This document shows positions 63,201 through 64,000 of a stretch of DNA of 64,000 bases, in pieces. The notes under the pieces were generated by a model. It saw only the letters and a list, made by a program, of their open reading frames with translations, had not been told where the DNA came from and did no database searches. The stretch lies in contig NZ_QXFL01000003.1 in NCBI RefSeq assembly GCF_003584125.1, forward strand, positions 124,001-188,000, given 5' to 3'. Every line of letters begins with the position of its first letter. Position 1 is the first letter of the stretch. This stretch comes from Aurantiacibacter zhengii (GTDB lineage: Bacteria > Pseudomonadota > Alphaproteobacteria > Sphingomonadales > Sphingomonadaceae). Made by a program: the position numbers and the translations under genes.

Positions 63201-64000
63201 ATGCCGATGCCATCACCTGTCACCCCCGCCAAGACGCTGCTTGCAGGCCTGCTGGCGGTTGCCACTCCCGCCTGTGTCTCCGCAGGCCCCACCATGTCGC
63301 AGGACGCTGCCCCGGTGGAACTGCCAGCGTCGCAGGCGCCCACCTATGCCGACCTGGTGACCATGGCGACCCAATCCGATACCGTCGCGGTGGTAGCGGT
63401 GGAGGATCAGATCGCCTTCCCGCCAGAGCGCGCGCCCAACGTGGAGCCGGGCAAGGTCCGTCTGTACATAGAGGCGCTGACACGAAGCCTGCTCATCGCG
63501 CCCCAGGGTGTTGGCAGCGAACTGGTTTTCGTGGTGGACCAACGACGCGATGCCGATGGCGATGCGCCCGACCTGGAAGAGCGTAGCTTCGTTATCTTCG
63601 GCGATCTTTCGCGCAGTCAGCCGGGCGCAATCCAGCTTCTATCGTCCGATTCCATGCTGCCGGCGGGGCCGCAGATAGAGGCGCGCGTGCGGCGCGTGCT
63701 GACCCAGCTTGCCGCCGCCGACGCCCCGCCCGCCATTACCGGTGTGCGCGACGTGATTTCCGTGCCGGGCAACCTGGCGGGGGAATCCGAAACCCAGATG
63801 TTCGTGGAGACAGAGGATGGTACGCCCGTTTCGCTATCGGTAATCCGCCGGCCCGGCATGGCGCCCGAATGGGGCGTCTCGCTGGGTGAACTGGTCGATT
63901 CCTCTGCCCGCTCGCCCGAACCCGAATCGCTGCTGTGGTTCCAGTTCGCCTGCTTCCTGCCCCGCGAGCTGCCTGGCGATTCGTTCCTCCAGAACGACCG
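63201..64000 (+). CDS. Exported hypothetical protein (3' end outside the window)
   Basis: At least 266 residues; runs past the window end. Starts at ATG 63201 behind GGAAGGAAAAGC. The first ~28 residues are a signal peptide with PACVSAG at the likely cleavage site (a lipoprotein site is not clear-cut). The rest is mostly beta-like and acidic; nothing is recognised. Divergent from tonB. Its function cannot be called without the C-terminal part. Confidence 0.7.
   Translation, partial: MPMPSPVTPAKTLLAGLLAVATPACVSAGPTMSQDAAPVELPASQAPTYADLVTMATQSDTVAVVAVEDQIAFPPERAPNVEPGKVRLYIEALTRSLLIAPQGVGSELVFVVDQRRDADGDAPDLEERSFVIFGDLSRSQPGAIQLLSSDSMLPAGPQIEARVRRVLTQLAAADAPPAITGVRDVISVPGNLAGESETQMFVETEDGTPVSLSVIRRPGMAPEWGVSLGELVDSSARSPEPESLLWFQFACFLPRELPGDSFLQND

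Overview
The window is 64 kb of dense, high-GC chromosomal DNA with about 64 protein genes, two tRNA genes and no insertion sequence, prophage, rRNA or CRISPR array. Gene content points to an alphaproteobacterium of the order Sphingomonadales, most likely an Erythrobacteraceae member. The indicators are a SciP (DUF1153) cell-cycle regulator, a MipZ division-site ATPase, a BamF-type DUF3035 lipoprotein, PhyR/EcfG-type stress promoters, a sphingomonad-type intergenic palindrome, and a TonB-ExbB-ExbD-ExbD cluster. The species call is inference; no rRNA is present.

Layout. 0-9.5 kb: exported hypothetical, fabI/YihY (minus), dnaJ-like gene (minus), the coupled trio pdxH/CDF transporter/PhzF, a serine hydrolase lipoprotein, mnmA, and a two-gene unit ending in sciP with a CtrA-like box in front. 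9.6-17.6 kb: glsB-like stress gene, an RND efflux pair with an unusually long permease, DUF445, a GNAT, and an exported protein with a TonB-C-like end. 17.6-25.4 kb: etfBA, ExoD-like, sucC, inositol-monophosphatase family enzyme, OmpA lipoprotein, CNNM/CBS protein and a repeat-rich noncoding stretch. 25-35.4 kb (all minus): bamF-lspA-ileS, then GDPD-ribF-M19 dipeptidase-folA-purK, then purE-gpmA and a 55-codon gene. 35.5-45 kb: tRNA-Thr, a PH-domain pair, PRC-barrel, GNAT, threonine aldolase, DMT exporter, epimerase, pepN and pgeF. 45-51.3 kb: petABC (cytochrome bc1), apt, CPA1 antiporter, OmpA lipoprotein, tRNA-Gly. 51.3-58.8 kb: panC, mipZ, a membrane J-protein, pgm/pmm, a membrane protein with a 12-fold Glu-Pro repeat, and an Lhr-like helicase. 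58.8-62.8 kb: PhyH dioxygenase, three exbD genes, exbB and tonB (minus). The last gene, an exported hypothetical, runs off the end.

Most genes are housekeeping, arranged in short operons with 1-4 base stop/start overlaps. The main hidden structure is regulatory. Four sites match the alphaproteobacterial general-stress (EcfG/SigT) promoter GGAAC-N16/17-CGTT, each placed just upstream of a typical stress-type gene: the GlsB/YeaQ-like protein, the OmpA/glycine-zipper lipoprotein, the PRC-barrel protein and a small GNAT. A TTAA-N7-TTTA site sits in front of the unit carrying sciP, a known partner of CtrA. No whole novel system such as a defence island or biosynthetic cluster was found. The least explained items are the permease insertion, the exported TonB-C-like protein translated from a TTG start behind a hairpin, the Glu-Pro repeat protein with a J-like domain lacking HPD, and the small gene coupled to sciP.
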